Source of the DNA: Ketobacter sp963922875
GTDB lineage: Bacteria > Pseudomonadota > Gammaproteobacteria > Pseudomonadales > Ketobacteraceae
DNA length: 64,000 bases
Reading direction: 5' to 3'
Assembly: GCA_963922875.1 (NCBI GenBank)
Contig: CAWUJH010000005.1
Location: forward strand, 124,001 to 188,000
The notes beneath the pieces are model-generated. The model had not been told where the DNA came from and ran no database searches. It saw only the letters and a program-made list of their open reading frames with translations. The translations under genes were made by a program, and so were the position numbers. Below, one piece after another: positions 33,429-42,308 of this stretch (position 1 is its first letter; the number at the start of each line of letters is the position of its first letter).

Positions 33429-33890
33429 ATGAAAAAGTGGATCATAGTTTTATTGTGCGTTATTCCGAGCTTTTGCTTAAGTGAAGTTTATCGTTGGGTG
33501 GACGGTAATGGGCGCGTTCATTTTTCGGACAACGCACCTCAGTCTCAGGCTGCTGAAGTCGTCCAATTATCGAATGATGGATCTGAAAGTACGCTGGGTG
33601 CGCAGGCAGGTACAATTGCAGATCAATTGCAACGACAAAAACATTTAAGTCAGGTACTGGAAGAAGAACGACTAGCTAAGGATGCGCAGCGAAAAGATAA
33701 AGCAGCCAAGGCCCTGCAGCAGGACCGCTATTGTGAGCGCTTTAAGAATCGATTAGCGTACCTCGATTCGGCTGGCTTGATTTATGACGAAAACGATGAT
33801 GGTACGCGAGTCTATTTATCTGATGAAGAAGGTGATCGTTATAGAGCCGAGATGAAGGCGCGATATCGGCAAGACTGCGGTCATTCTTAA
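33429..33890 (+). CDS. DUF4124 domain protein
   Basis: 153 residues. Signal peptide MKKWIIVLLCVIPSFCLS, then EVYRWVDGNGRVHFSDNAPQ, the DUF4124 hallmark (Y-x-W-x-D-x-x-G-x-x-x-x-S/T-D). A helical, Lys/Gln-rich middle (LQRQKHLSQVLEEERLAKDAQRKDKAAKALQQ) and a C-terminal stretch with a Cys near each end (YCERFKNRLAYLD...RQDCGHS) follow. Periplasmic, function unknown. Starts 23 bp after the terminator above. Confidence 0.8.
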   Translation: MKKWIIVLLCVIPSFCLSEVYRWVDGNGRVHFSDNAPQSQAAEVVQLSNDGSESTLGAQAGTIADQLQRQKHLSQVLEEERLAKDAQRKDKAAKALQQDRYCERFKNRLAYLDSAGLIYDENDDGTRVYLSDEEGDRYRAEMKARYRQDCGHS

Positions 33891-33958
33891 CTGTATTGAG
33901 TTCCTTGAAACCGGTAAGATTCTGGATACGGCGGTTTACATGGAAATTTAATGCACTG

Positions 33959-35773
33959 ATGTTGTTCAAACTTATGGAGTCCCGACTCTGGGCTATTGTG
34001 CTACCTGTGGTTGCGGTGGGTTTATTGTTAGTAGCCACCGCAGTGTTTGAGCCAGTCCGGGACGATTATTTTCATCGACAACTACTGACCGCAGATATGT
34101 CGGCTCCGCACGCTGCTCAAAGCTTATTTAGCTTCAGTCGATCCCTGGACGATTTCGCTACCTTAAAAAGAGATGGTTATGTTCCTTGGTGGGTATCGGA
34201 TCAACTGCAACTCAATTTTTGGCGACCCCTAGCGGCTTTAACTCATTGGATAGATTATCAGTTGTGGCCTGATAGTTGGGTCGCGATGCATTTGCAGAAT
34301 ATTTTCTGGTTTATGGTTTCATGCCTGTTGTTTGGCTTGCTTGTGGACCAATTAGGCGGCCGAGGTCTGGTGCTTTGGTTGGCCATGTTAATCTATGCAT
34401 TTGATCCCAATCACTTTGTTGCCATTGGCTGGATTGCCAATCGGAATATCCTCATCGCCACCTGTTTCGGATTGGCGGCTTTGCTGGCGCTGCAGCGCTG
34501 GAATCAATCGTCACGCTTGTTCTTTTTGCTGCTAACCGCACTGCTCTATGCTTGCGCGTTGTTAGCCGCTGAAGGTGGAGTTGCCACTTTGGGTTTGTTA
34601 ATGGTGTTTCTATTGGTTTTTCAAACGCAACCAATAAGCGCTCGATTTGCCGTTTTGGCCATATTGATGGGTGTTACGGTTGTTTGGCGTGTTGTTTATG
34701 AAACACTGGATTATGGTGCCAAAAGCACAGCCATGTATTTAGACCCTATCGGCCAATTTCCAGAGTTTCTGGCGCAGCTGTGGGTGAATGGTTCTACGTT
34801 ATTGTTTGAACAGATCTCTCGAGTACCCACCTATGCAATGTCATTATCTCCATCGGTTCTAACCGTTCAGGTGTGGATAAATATAACGGTTTTGATGCTG
34901 TTAGTGCTTTTACTGTTGCCTCTGTTAAAACGACAAAAGTTAGCCTTGTTTGGTTTACTGGGAGGTACCATCGCGGTCATTCCCATGTGTGCTTCTGCCA
35001 TTACTGGCGGCCGATTGCTGATTATTCCAGGCGTTGGTTTAAGTCTTTTTATGGCGGTCTGGTATGGTGCAGTGCTGTCTGGGACTGGTGTCTTCGCCAA
35101 ACACAAAATGCATTTATTTTTGTTGAAAGCGGTGACATTTATTAGCGTGGGTGTGGTGGCTTTGACGACGGTTTTAGGATGGTATTATAAAGCAGAGGCT
35201 AGCCTGGTTCGTAGCTATGGATCATTGCCGCCCCATATTAATATACTGTCGGATGATAGGGCACATAAGAATTTGTTGTTAATCAATCCGCCAGTCTTTT
35301 TCGATTTGATGTATTTGCCCTTGATGGCTGACTATTTTGGGCTTTCGCAACCCGAAAAAATTCTTAGCTTGGTTCCTGGAAGAACCTCGTTTCAGATCCA
35401 AGTCGTGGGAGATAGTACGCTTCTAGTCAGCAATGCCAGCGGGTTGTTAGTAAATAGTACTGCTCCTTGGTATCAAACCCATCAAGCGCCGCTACATAGA
35501 GCCTTTTTATATCGGCGAGCAGATAGTTTCTTCGGTAGTGCCGCAATGACGGTTAATACATCTTTTACAACCAGTTTGGCAACCATCGTTATTGAAGAGG
35601 TTAACGCTGAACAGGATCCAACAAGAATAAAAGTGTTGTTAAATGTACCATTAACTGACCCCCATTGGGTGGTGCTGTATTGGGATTGGCAAGCCGGACA
35701 GTTTAAGCCCGTAGTAGCTATGCCTCCTCAATTGGAAATAGCGGGACCTTTTGATTCGGCAGATCAAGGTTAA
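33959..35773 (+). CDS. Large polytopic membrane protein, GT-C-like
   Basis: About 604 residues from ATG 33959; a TTG at 33896 would add 21 residues, and neither start has a good ribosome-binding site. About eleven hydrophobic helices occupy the first 430 residues, then a soluble C-terminal domain of about 180. Near residues 55-95, LNFWRPLAALTHWIDYQLWP followed by AMHLQNIFWFM, and later GWIANRNILIAT, resemble the first periplasmic loop and following region of PMT/GT39-like lipid-linked glycosyltransferases. No clear catalytic Asp pair is visible. Possible role: glycosylation of an envelope component. Follows the DUF4124 gene by 68 bp. Confidence 0.55.
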   Translation: MLFKLMESRLWAIVLPVVAVGLLLVATAVFEPVRDDYFHRQLLTADMSAPHAAQSLFSFSRSLDDFATLKRDGYVPWWVSDQLQLNFWRPLAALTHWIDYQLWPDSWVAMHLQNIFWFMVSCLLFGLLVDQLGGRGLVLWLAMLIYAFDPNHFVAIGWIANRNILIATCFGLAALLALQRWNQSSRLFFLLLTALLYACALLAAEGGVATLGLLMVFLLVFQTQPISARFAVLAILMGVTVVWRVVYETLDYGAKSTAMYLDPIGQFPEFLAQLWVNGSTLLFEQISRVPTYAMSLSPSVLTVQVWINITVLMLLVLLLLPLLKRQKLALFGLLGGTIAVIPMCASAITGGRLLIIPGVGLSLFMAVWYGAVLSGTGVFAKHKMHLFLLKAVTFISVGVVALTTVLGWYYKAEASLVRSYGSLPPHINILSDDRAHKNLLLINPPVFFDLMYLPLMADYFGLSQPEKILSLVPGRTSFQIQVVGDSTLLVSNASGLLVNSTAPWYQTHQAPLHRAFLYRRADSFFGSAAMTVNTSFTTSLATIVIEEVNAEQDPTRIKVLLNVPLTDPHWVVLYWDWQAGQFKPVVAMPPQLEIAGPFDSADQG

Positions 35774-35777
35774 CTGC

Positions 35778-37280
35778 TTATGCTTCTCCCATTGCATTAA
35801 TGGCTTCTACTTCGGCGTCACCGGGATATTTTGCTCGTATCGGGTCCATTTTTCCTGACTGGATTAATTCAATAAATAAATGAGTCAACTTTGGGTCAAG
35901 GTGGGAACCTGCTATGGCCTGTAACTCTTCGATAGCAGAGTCGGTATTCCAAGCATCTTTGTAGCAACGCCTGGTGGTGAGGGCATCAAAGATATCCACG
36001 ATAGCAATAATGCGAGCAGCTAAAGGTATTTGTTCGCCTTGAAGTCCTGCGGGGTAACCTGTACCGTCGTATTTTTCATGGTGAAAGAGTGCGATATCCC
36101 GGGCGGTTTTAAAAAAAGGCTTGTCTCCTAAAATTTCGGCGCCTTTTGTCGTATGTGATTTCATGATCTGCCATTCGTTGCTGTCGAGCAAGGTAGGCTT
36201 ATTCAGTATTTGATCAGGGATAGCAATTTTACCCACGTCGTGCATCATGCTGGAATAGCTGATTTCTCGTGCACTGTCTTCTGATAACCCTGCGGCCAGA
36301 GCCAGTTCTTTCACATAGTGGCTAACGCGTTTAATATGAAATGAAGTGTTTTTATCTTTGTAGTCGCAGGCCACAGCAAGCTTGAAAATAGCGCTGATAT
36401 TTGCCTCTTGGAGTTCTTGAGTACGTTTTCTGACTTGGAGCTCCAGGTTTCTATTTAATGTTTGTAATTCGTTGTGTAGTGCTCTTTGTTCCTTGAATAA
36501 TACTCTATTACGTAGATGTACTCGAATTCGGCTGATAAATTCTTCGCAGTGAAACGGCTTGCACAAATAGTCAGTAACGCCGCGTTGTAATAGTTTGATT
36601 AAAGCTTCTTTGTCAGCCGTTGCGGTGATCACAATAATAGGAGTTTGGTCGAAGTTGGAGTCCGCTCTAATTAAGTGGCACAGTTCATAGCCGCTTATTC
36701 CGGGCATTCTTAAGTCTGTTATGACCAAGTCAATATTTTCCCCGTCCTTGAGCATTTTTTTCCAGGCCTCTTCACCAGAGGCGCATTCGGTTAATGTATA
36801 ACCGAGGGGGGTTAGATATTCCCGATACAATAGCATCTGAGATTCACTGTCTTCGGCAATAAGAAGATTAAAGCTTCTGTCTTCATAGCGGGCTTCAAAA
36901 GGGAGAGTGGAGTGATGGAATATGGCAGACTTAACCCGTTCAATAACGAAGTTTAAACTGCCTGATTTTTTAATTACATCGCTGGCACCGCTAGCGAAAC
37001 AACGATCTAAATTGGCTTGTGAGTCGTCTGACGATAAAATTATAAAAGGAATTAAGACGGTTTTTGGATTGCGTTTGATGAGTTCGCAGAGCTGTATGCC
37101 GGTGCCATCGAACAGTTGTAACGAGCAGATTATTAAATTGGGTTGTTGTTCCTCAGCATAAGCTAAGCCAGTGCTCAAGGTGTTTTCCACATGAACCCTG
37201 AACCCAGCTTCGGTTAATTGCGATTGGTATAGCGAGATAAGTGAGGGACTACTTTCAACCATTAAAATCGTTTTTGCCAT
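35778..37280 (-). CDS. Response regulator REC-REC-HD-GYP (c-di-GMP phosphodiesterase)
   Basis: 500 residues. The first receiver (1-120) is degenerate: its acidic pocket reads VESSP and the phospho-acceptor position is Ser53 (IICSLQLFDGTG). The second (about 137-255) is intact, with AEDSE, acceptor Asp189 in ITDLRMPG and Lys241 in LCKPF. A coiled linker (265-290) leads to an HD-GYP domain with HD at 347-348 (MHDVGKIAIPD) and HHEKYDGTGYP at 400-410, all catalytic elements present. It should hydrolyse c-di-GMP under control of a histidine kinase not present in this window. Confidence 0.92.
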   Translation of the reverse strand: MAKTILMVESSPSLISLYQSQLTEAGFRVHVENTLSTGLAYAEEQQPNLIICSLQLFDGTGIQLCELIKRNPKTVLIPFIILSSDDSQANLDRCFASGASDVIKKSGSLNFVIERVKSAIFHHSTLPFEARYEDRSFNLLIAEDSESQMLLYREYLTPLGYTLTECASGEEAWKKMLKDGENIDLVITDLRMPGISGYELCHLIRADSNFDQTPIIVITATADKEALIKLLQRGVTDYLCKPFHCEEFISRIRVHLRNRVLFKEQRALHNELQTLNRNLELQVRKRTQELQEANISAIFKLAVACDYKDKNTSFHIKRVSHYVKELALAAGLSEDSAREISYSSMMHDVGKIAIPDQILNKPTLLDSNEWQIMKSHTTKGAEILGDKPFFKTARDIALFHHEKYDGTGYPAGLQGEQIPLAARIIAIVDIFDALTTRRCYKDAWNTDSAIEELQAIAGSHLDPKLTHLFIELIQSGKMDPIRAKYPGDAEVEAINAMGEA

Positions 37281-37395
37281 ACCAAAAATCCTTTTTGTTG
37301 TGTGGCCAACTTTCAGTATAGGAATATTTTTGAGTGCATTGTAGGTTGTGGTTAATACGAATAGTTATAACTAGAGGCAGGGGGTTGGTGCTTGG

Positions 37396-37932
37396 TTATA
37401 GCTTCTTTCTCGCTTGGTAATTTTGCACTGCAATTAGAAAATCATGGGCTGTGCTTGAATCAAGCTCCGCTTCGTTGATTATCGGCAGTTCTGGGTAAGC
37501 CTGATGAATTTGTTGGATAAACAAACCATTAGCGAACGCGGATGAATTCGTGCTTGTTGAATTTTGTCGATAGAGTGGTGTTGTATTAAAGCCACAGCTT
37601 GGTGATCGGCTTTGTACCACATAACCACTTAGGTTGGGGTAAACGCGGGTTATTATCTTACCCATCGTAACCAGCTTTTCGGTTACATCAAGGTTTGGAT
37701 CATCGCGTCCAATGGCCCGTGTTGTTGCGTTTTGTTGGACCAGGTAGACCGGCGGTCTTGGGATTCCGAGACCAGCCGCACTCTCTGGGCAAAAGGGTAA
37801 GAGTTGAACATAAGGTGAGATGAATTGGTGGATGAAATCATTGAATTTGTCCTGCCCATCATAACGTACCTTTTGCCCTGCCAAGCAACTGCTAATGCCT
37901 ACAAGCGGTCGTTGCTTTATAGCTTTTGTCAT
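37396..37932 (-). CDS. DUF523 family protein
   Basis: 178 residues. Conserved ISSCLAGQKVRYDGQDK near the N-terminus, PFCPESAAGLGIPRPPVYLV, and SRSPSCGFNTTPLY with its Cys. DUF523 proteins are small Cys-containing cytoplasmic proteins without assigned function. GGAAAG precedes the ATG. Its C-terminal part is less conserved. Confidence 0.85.
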   Translation of the reverse strand: MTKAIKQRPLVGISSCLAGQKVRYDGQDKFNDFIHQFISPYVQLLPFCPESAAGLGIPRPPVYLVQQNATTRAIGRDDPNLDVTEKLVTMGKIITRVYPNLSGYVVQSRSPSCGFNTTPLYRQNSTSTNSSAFANGLFIQQIHQAYPELPIINEAELDSSTAHDFLIAVQNYQARKKL

Positions 37933-38047
37933 AAATTTCTTTCCAGCTCATAGAGATGTAATGTGTTTCGCTTTCTGTCCATTGGCTCTGTTGTTGGTAT
38001 ATCATAAGCGGTTTATGGGCATTAGGTAAGGTGAGGAGCGATCATCA

Positions 38048-38965
38048 ATGAGTAATCTCGATGAGCAAACTGAGCAGGATTGCACGATATCTGATGGGCT
38101 GTGTGATGCCGTTGAGCTAATAATCAATCCCAAAGAGAAAGATTTGGGAGGGTTCTCCGTACGGCGTGTATTGCCCTCCTTAGGTAAGAAAAGGGTTGGG
38201 CCTTGGGTTTTCTTCGATCACATGGGGCCGGCGAACTTCCCGGCCGGTGAAGGTATCAGCGTGAGGCCGCATCCACACATTAATCTGGCCACTGTTACCT
38301 ATCTGTTTGATGGCGAAATACTGCATCGGGATTCCTTGGGCAGTATCCAGGCTATTCGCCCTGGGGATATCAATCTCATGGTAGCAGGGAGCGGGATTAC
38401 CCATTCAGAGCGAGAGCGACCGGAAGTCACTGAGGTTGACCATAGTTTGCATGGCCTGCAGCTGTGGTTGGCTTTGCCAACAGCTGAGGAGGAGGTTGCG
38501 CCGGCATTTTATCATTATCCAGAGGCACAAATCCCCAGGCTGATGATTGACGGTGTTTCTGTGCGCGTGATGATGGGTAGTGCTTATGGCGTTACCTCGC
38601 CGGTGAAAACCTTTGCTGACACCCTCTATGTGGAGGCCCATTTACGAGCGGGTCAGCGCATTACTTTGCCAGAAGCCGCTGAAAGAGCGGTTTATGTGGC
38701 GCAGGGGCAAGTGAAAATCGACGCTTCAGAAGCCTCTGAATTGTCCATGGCAGTGCTCTCTTCCAAGCCAGGAATTGTTTTGGAGGCGGTAGAGGATGCT
38801 CGTATCGCCTTGATAGGCGGTGAGAACGTGGGGCCGCGCTTTATCGAGTGGAATTTTGTTTCCAGCCGTAAGGAACGTATTGAGCAGGCGAAGCGCGATT
38901 GGCGTGAGCGTCGATTCCCTTTGGTGACGGGAGATGAAGACGAATTCATTCCATTACCGGGTTGA
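38048..38965 (+). CDS. Pirin family protein (bicupin)
   Basis: 305 residues. The N-terminal cupin carries GPWVFFDHMGPANFP, the metal motif RPHPHINLATVTYLFDGEILHRDSLGS (three His) and GSGITHSERE (fourth ligand region), followed by LHGLQLWLALP. The second cupin is more diverged. Pirins bind iron; some show quercetinase activity and others act as redox regulators. The metal ligands are all present. The substrate is unknown. Confidence 0.9.
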   Translation: MSNLDEQTEQDCTISDGLCDAVELIINPKEKDLGGFSVRRVLPSLGKKRVGPWVFFDHMGPANFPAGEGISVRPHPHINLATVTYLFDGEILHRDSLGSIQAIRPGDINLMVAGSGITHSERERPEVTEVDHSLHGLQLWLALPTAEEEVAPAFYHYPEAQIPRLMIDGVSVRVMMGSAYGVTSPVKTFADTLYVEAHLRAGQRITLPEAAERAVYVAQGQVKIDASEASELSMAVLSSKPGIVLEAVEDARIALIGGENVGPRFIEWNFVSSRKERIEQAKRDWRERRFPLVTGDEDEFIPLPG

Positions 38966-39037
38966 CAGTGATTAGCTGTAGGCCGCACTGAGTCTGGCGA
39001 TCGGGTAAATATATCAGCAACTTCAGGTGGGTAGAAA

Positions 39038-39469
39038 ATGTGGATCCAGAAAGAAATCCGTTTGCGGGCGCAACCGAGAGGCTTCCATTTGGTGACAGAT
39101 GAGGTGCTGGCCCAGATTCCCGAGTTAGCCGATGTGAGGATTGGTTTGATGAATGTGTTTATTCAACATACGTCGGCCTCATTGACCATCAACGAGAACG
39201 CAGACTACACGGTTCGAGAAGACTTTGAGCGCTTTTTTAATCGGGCTGTGCCTGAAGGGGAGCCCTATTATCAGCATCTCGATGAAGGTGAGGACGACCT
39301 TCCTGCCCATCTCAAAAGCAGTCTGCTCGGCAGTGCGCTCACCATTCCGGTAACTAATGGCCATTTGAACCTGGGTACTTGGCAGGGAATTTATCTTTGT
39401 GAGCATCGAAATCATGGTGGCAGCCGGCGCTTGATTGTTACTCTACAAGGTGAGCTTATAGATATATAA
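39038..39469 (+). CDS. yjbQ: YjbQ family (secondary thiamine-phosphate synthase)
   Basis: 143 residues. GFHLVTDEVLAQIPEL, VFIQHTSASLTINENADYTVREDFERFF, HLKSSLLGSALTIPVTNGHLNLGTWQGIYLCEHR are characteristic of UPF0047/YjbQ. E. coli YjbQ has thiamine-phosphate synthase activity; the physiological role is uncertain. Lies 72 bp after the pirin gene. Confidence 0.92.
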   Translation: MWIQKEIRLRAQPRGFHLVTDEVLAQIPELADVRIGLMNVFIQHTSASLTINENADYTVREDFERFFNRAVPEGEPYYQHLDEGEDDLPAHLKSSLLGSALTIPVTNGHLNLGTWQGIYLCEHRNHGGSRRLIVTLQGELIDI

Positions 39470-39689
39470 GCATGATAATTAACCAAAATAATAGGCTAAG
39501 GAATAAACAAACCGGTTTTCATAGCCATAGGTTTAGATAAATGGGGTGTTAGAAAATTTGAGTATAGATTGCTCATTACATAGAAAAAAATACACTGGAT
39601 AGTTACACAAAATTAATTAGCAAAGTCTGTTCTCTAGACTATAAATATCTTTACCTCTCGATGTTGGTGATTTTACTGAGGATTTAAAG

Positions 39690-39932
39690 ATGTCAGGTTA
39701 TGAAGAGAATAGTAAAGCTAGTTTTTACGATCAGTCTGCGGAGTCTGGGTTTATCACATATGATGATGGCCGTGATAGGACCTTAAGTTCACGTGAAGCA
39801 GAGCGTCGCAAACTGGAAGAAGACATGAAACAGTTTCTGGGTGGCGGTGGCGAGATTCATCAAATTGATCGTAATGTGCGGATGGATCCACCACGCAAAC
39901 CGACCTCCAATTATGGCAGCCGGCCTATTTGA
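39690..39932 (+). CDS. sutA: SutA-family RNA-polymerase-binding regulator
   Basis: 80 residues. The C-terminal half, REAERRKLEEDMKQFLGGGG, then EIHQIDRNVRMDPPRKPTS and YGSRPI, matches my memory of Pseudomonas SutA, whose tail is nearly the same (KKPDSKYGSRPI). SutA binds the RNAP beta subunit and supports transcription in slow-growing or dormant cells. The N-terminal half is acidic and disordered-looking but shorter than in P. aeruginosa. GAGG lies eight bases before the ATG, a terminator follows, and the gene neighbours ubiK/amtB on one side and HAD-xerC on the other, as in Pseudomonas. Confidence 0.8.
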   Translation: MSGYEENSKASFYDQSAESGFITYDDGRDRTLSSREAERRKLEEDMKQFLGGGGEIHQIDRNVRMDPPRKPTSNYGSRPI

Positions 39933-39968
39933 TATTGGCAGTTTGATTGCAGTAAACGATATTTATTA

Positions 39969-39993
39969 CCCCGGCCAATGCCGGGGTTTTTTT
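39969..39993 (+). terminator. Terminator of the sutA gene
   Basis: CCCCGGC / GCCGGGG, 4-nt loop, T7. Confidence 0.9.
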
Positions 39994-40005
39994 ACCGCGA
40001 ATTTT

Positions 40006-40722
40006 TTATCGTGACTTTTCTAAATGTTCCGCAATAGCGGTTACCGCTGCAGGGAGTTCGGTAAGCCGATGTACTTCCTTATCCGGGTTACAGCGTTGGC
40101 TGTCTTGGCGTTTATTCTCGTTGAACCATATAGTGTTAAATCCCAGTTTACGGGCCGCTTCGATGTCCTCTAACGGGTGGTCACCCACGTGAATGGTTTG
40201 TTCTGCATTCAAGCCGGTATAGCTCAGTGCCTTGATGAACATGGCAGCATGGGGTTTAGGATGGCCTTCTGATTCAGCGGAAAAGTGAGCTGAGAAAAAA
40301 CTATCTATACCAATCATTTCCAAATTCGCATTGCCGTTGGTTAAAGCGATAAGCTGATAACGCTGTTGCAGGGTTGCAAGCACCTCTTGTGCTTCATGGC
40401 ATAACTCAATGTCATTTCTAAACCGATAAAATACCGCAAAGGCCTCTTCAGCCAGAACGCTGGCGTGCTCATGAATCAGGTTGGTCTCTGAGAAAATCGT
40501 ATAGAGAATTTTTTTTCGTAACTCAGAAGGGTGGTGAGCGATCTCAGGATATTGCTCGCGGATACGTTGATAGGTTCCCAGCAGGCGATCTCTTTCCAGT
40601 TTCGCTACAGCTTCAGGAACATGCTCTGCCACCCATTGTTTCAGTTGCTGCTCCGCTTTCACAATGATGGGATTGATGTCCCATAATGTATTGTCCAGAT
40701 CAAAAGTGATGAGTTTAATCAT
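40006..40722 (-). CDS. HAD-family hydrolase
   Basis: 238 residues from ATG 40722, which overlaps the end of xerC by 8 bp; an upstream in-frame start at 40761 would delay the catalytic motif. Motif I FDLDNTLWD (Asp8, Asp10), motif II ALTNGN, Lys in EGHPKPHAAMF, motif IV HVGDHPLEDIEAAR. It corresponds to the HAD gene found after xerC in Pseudomonas (YigB-like, FMN or sugar phosphatase in E. coli). Confidence 0.9.
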   Translation of the reverse strand: MIKLITFDLDNTLWDINPIIVKAEQQLKQWVAEHVPEAVAKLERDRLLGTYQRIREQYPEIAHHPSELRKKILYTIFSETNLIHEHASVLAEEAFAVFYRFRNDIELCHEAQEVLATLQQRYQLIALTNGNANLEMIGIDSFFSAHFSAESEGHPKPHAAMFIKALSYTGLNAEQTIHVGDHPLEDIEAARKLGFNTIWFNENKRQDSQRCNPDKEVHRLTELPAAVTAIAEHLEKSR

Positions 40723-41611
40723 TGCGCTTTTTTGCCCTAGGGTGGGCTTTGTCATAGACATCAGCTAAGTGCTGAAAATCCAGGTGAGTGTAAATCTGTG
40801 TGGTGGATATATCAGCATGGCCTAATAATTCCTGAACAGCCCGCAGGTCACCACTGGATTCCAGTAAGTGGCTAGCAAAGGAATGGCGTAACAGGTGCGG
40901 ATGAAGGTGCCCATCAAGCCCCTGCTTTATACCCCACTGTTTTAATCTTTTTTGGATCGTTGAAGGGTGTAGTCGATTGCCATTTTGACTAATAAAAAGT
41001 GCGCTGTCTGCAGGATTGAATTGATCCCTTACGGCAAGCCAGCCCTGCAAAGCTTGCAACGCATAGCGGCCAATAGGTGCCAGCCGCTCTTTCTTGCCTT
41101 TGCCTAAAACTTTAACCCAGCACTGTTCTAAATCGAGATCTTCCAGTGTTACACCCAGCAGTTCACTCAAGCGTAAACCTGAGGAATAGAATAACTCCAG
41201 AATCGCGAGATCACGTATCTCATGGGTTGAGCTGGGGTTGAAATTCAGTAGCTGCCCGATCTGATCCGTATCCATGGTGTGGGGTAATTTTTTTTCACCT
41301 TTGGGAGGGCGGATTCCTTGAGCCGGGTTGAGGCTGACTTGGCCGCGCTGAGCCAGAAAGTGAAACAGGCCACGCACGCTTGATAATAGTCGTTGCAGGG
41401 ATTTGCTGCTGAGCCCTTGCCGGTGCCGTTGTGAAATCAGCACCCGTATGTGATTGGGCATCACTTGATTGAGTGCGAGATTTTCCTGTTCGCAGAGCGC
41501 ATGCAAATGCCGTAAATCTTGCCGGTAGCCATCCAGAGTGTGGCTGGAGAGTTGGCGCTGGTGGCATAAATGTTCTAAATAACTTGTTATTTCAGCGCTA
41601 ACATCGCTCAT
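40715..41611 (-). CDS. xerC: Tyrosine recombinase XerC
   Basis: 298 residues. N-terminal SAM-like core-binding domain, then the catalytic Arg in YSSGLRLSELLG, Lys in GKGKKERLAPIG, HLLRHSFASHLL, LLGHADISTTQIYTH with His and the nucleophilic Tyr. With XerD it resolves chromosome dimers at dif. Middle of lptM-lysA-dapF-DUF484-xerC-HAD. Confidence 0.96.
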   Translation of the reverse strand: MSDVSAEITSYLEHLCHQRQLSSHTLDGYRQDLRHLHALCEQENLALNQVMPNHIRVLISQRHRQGLSSKSLQRLLSSVRGLFHFLAQRGQVSLNPAQGIRPPKGEKKLPHTMDTDQIGQLLNFNPSSTHEIRDLAILELFYSSGLRLSELLGVTLEDLDLEQCWVKVLGKGKKERLAPIGRYALQALQGWLAVRDQFNPADSALFISQNGNRLHPSTIQKRLKQWGIKQGLDGHLHPHLLRHSFASHLLESSGDLRAVQELLGHADISTTQIYTHLDFQHLADVYDKAHPRAKKRND

Positions 41612-41618
41612 AGTATGG

Positions 41619-42308
41619 TTAGTCTATCAAATGGAAAAGACGCCGACTTAAAATGTCACCCACGTACTTGGCAAAAGTAGTGTCCATGTTCGAGGTAAAA
41701 TGACTGGCATTGTTACTACCAATGGCTAACAGGCCTATCTCGCCTTGAAATTGCAATGGAATAAGTGCGGCGGAACCCTCATCGCTTTCAAATTCAGGAA
41801 AGAGGAATTGCAACTCTTTTTTGCGTAAAGTTGTGCAGATTATACGCTCGCCGCGTAACAGGCCACCGACGGCTTTTTGTACTTCAGTTTCAGAGCGATT
41901 GGCTTTGCCAGCCTTTGCTCCCCGGTAAACAAATAGATTGAGGTGGTCCAGCTTCAACTCGGCCATTAATGTTTGTTCCAAAACAGCGTGGACACTGGCA
42001 AGATCGCCGGCTTCCAGCAGGCCGAGTCCCAGTTTTTTGATTTGATTAAATAGCGTGTCATTGTCCCTTGCTATCGCCATTAGCTCATTAAGCTTATGGC
42101 GTAATTCCGTGTTGCGATTACGCAGTACACTTGCTTGCCGCTCCAATAGGGACGCGGTATTACCTTGGCCGTGGGGCAGTACCATTTCGTAGAGAATGTC
42201 GGGACGATTTTGGAAAAAATCTGGGTGTTCCCGTAAATAATTGGCGATATCAGCGGTTGTCAGTGTGTCTTTATCTTGTTTTTTTCGTTCAACGGTGAGT
42301 TCAGTCAT
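41619..42308 (-). CDS. DUF484 family protein (GAF-like)
   Basis: 229 residues. TADIANYLREHPDFFQNRPDILYEMVLPHGQGNTASLLERQASVLRNRN is the DUF484 signature, followed by a coiled coil and a GAF-like domain with SAALIPLQFQGEIGLLAIGSNNASHF. It lies between dapF and xerC as in Pseudomonas and Escherichia; no biochemical role is established. Confidence 0.92.
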   Translation of the reverse strand: MTELTVERKKQDKDTLTTADIANYLREHPDFFQNRPDILYEMVLPHGQGNTASLLERQASVLRNRNTELRHKLNELMAIARDNDTLFNQIKKLGLGLLEAGDLASVHAVLEQTLMAELKLDHLNLFVYRGAKAGKANRSETEVQKAVGGLLRGERIICTTLRKKELQFLFPEFESDEGSAALIPLQFQGEIGLLAIGSNNASHFTSNMDTTFAKYVGDILSRRLFHLID

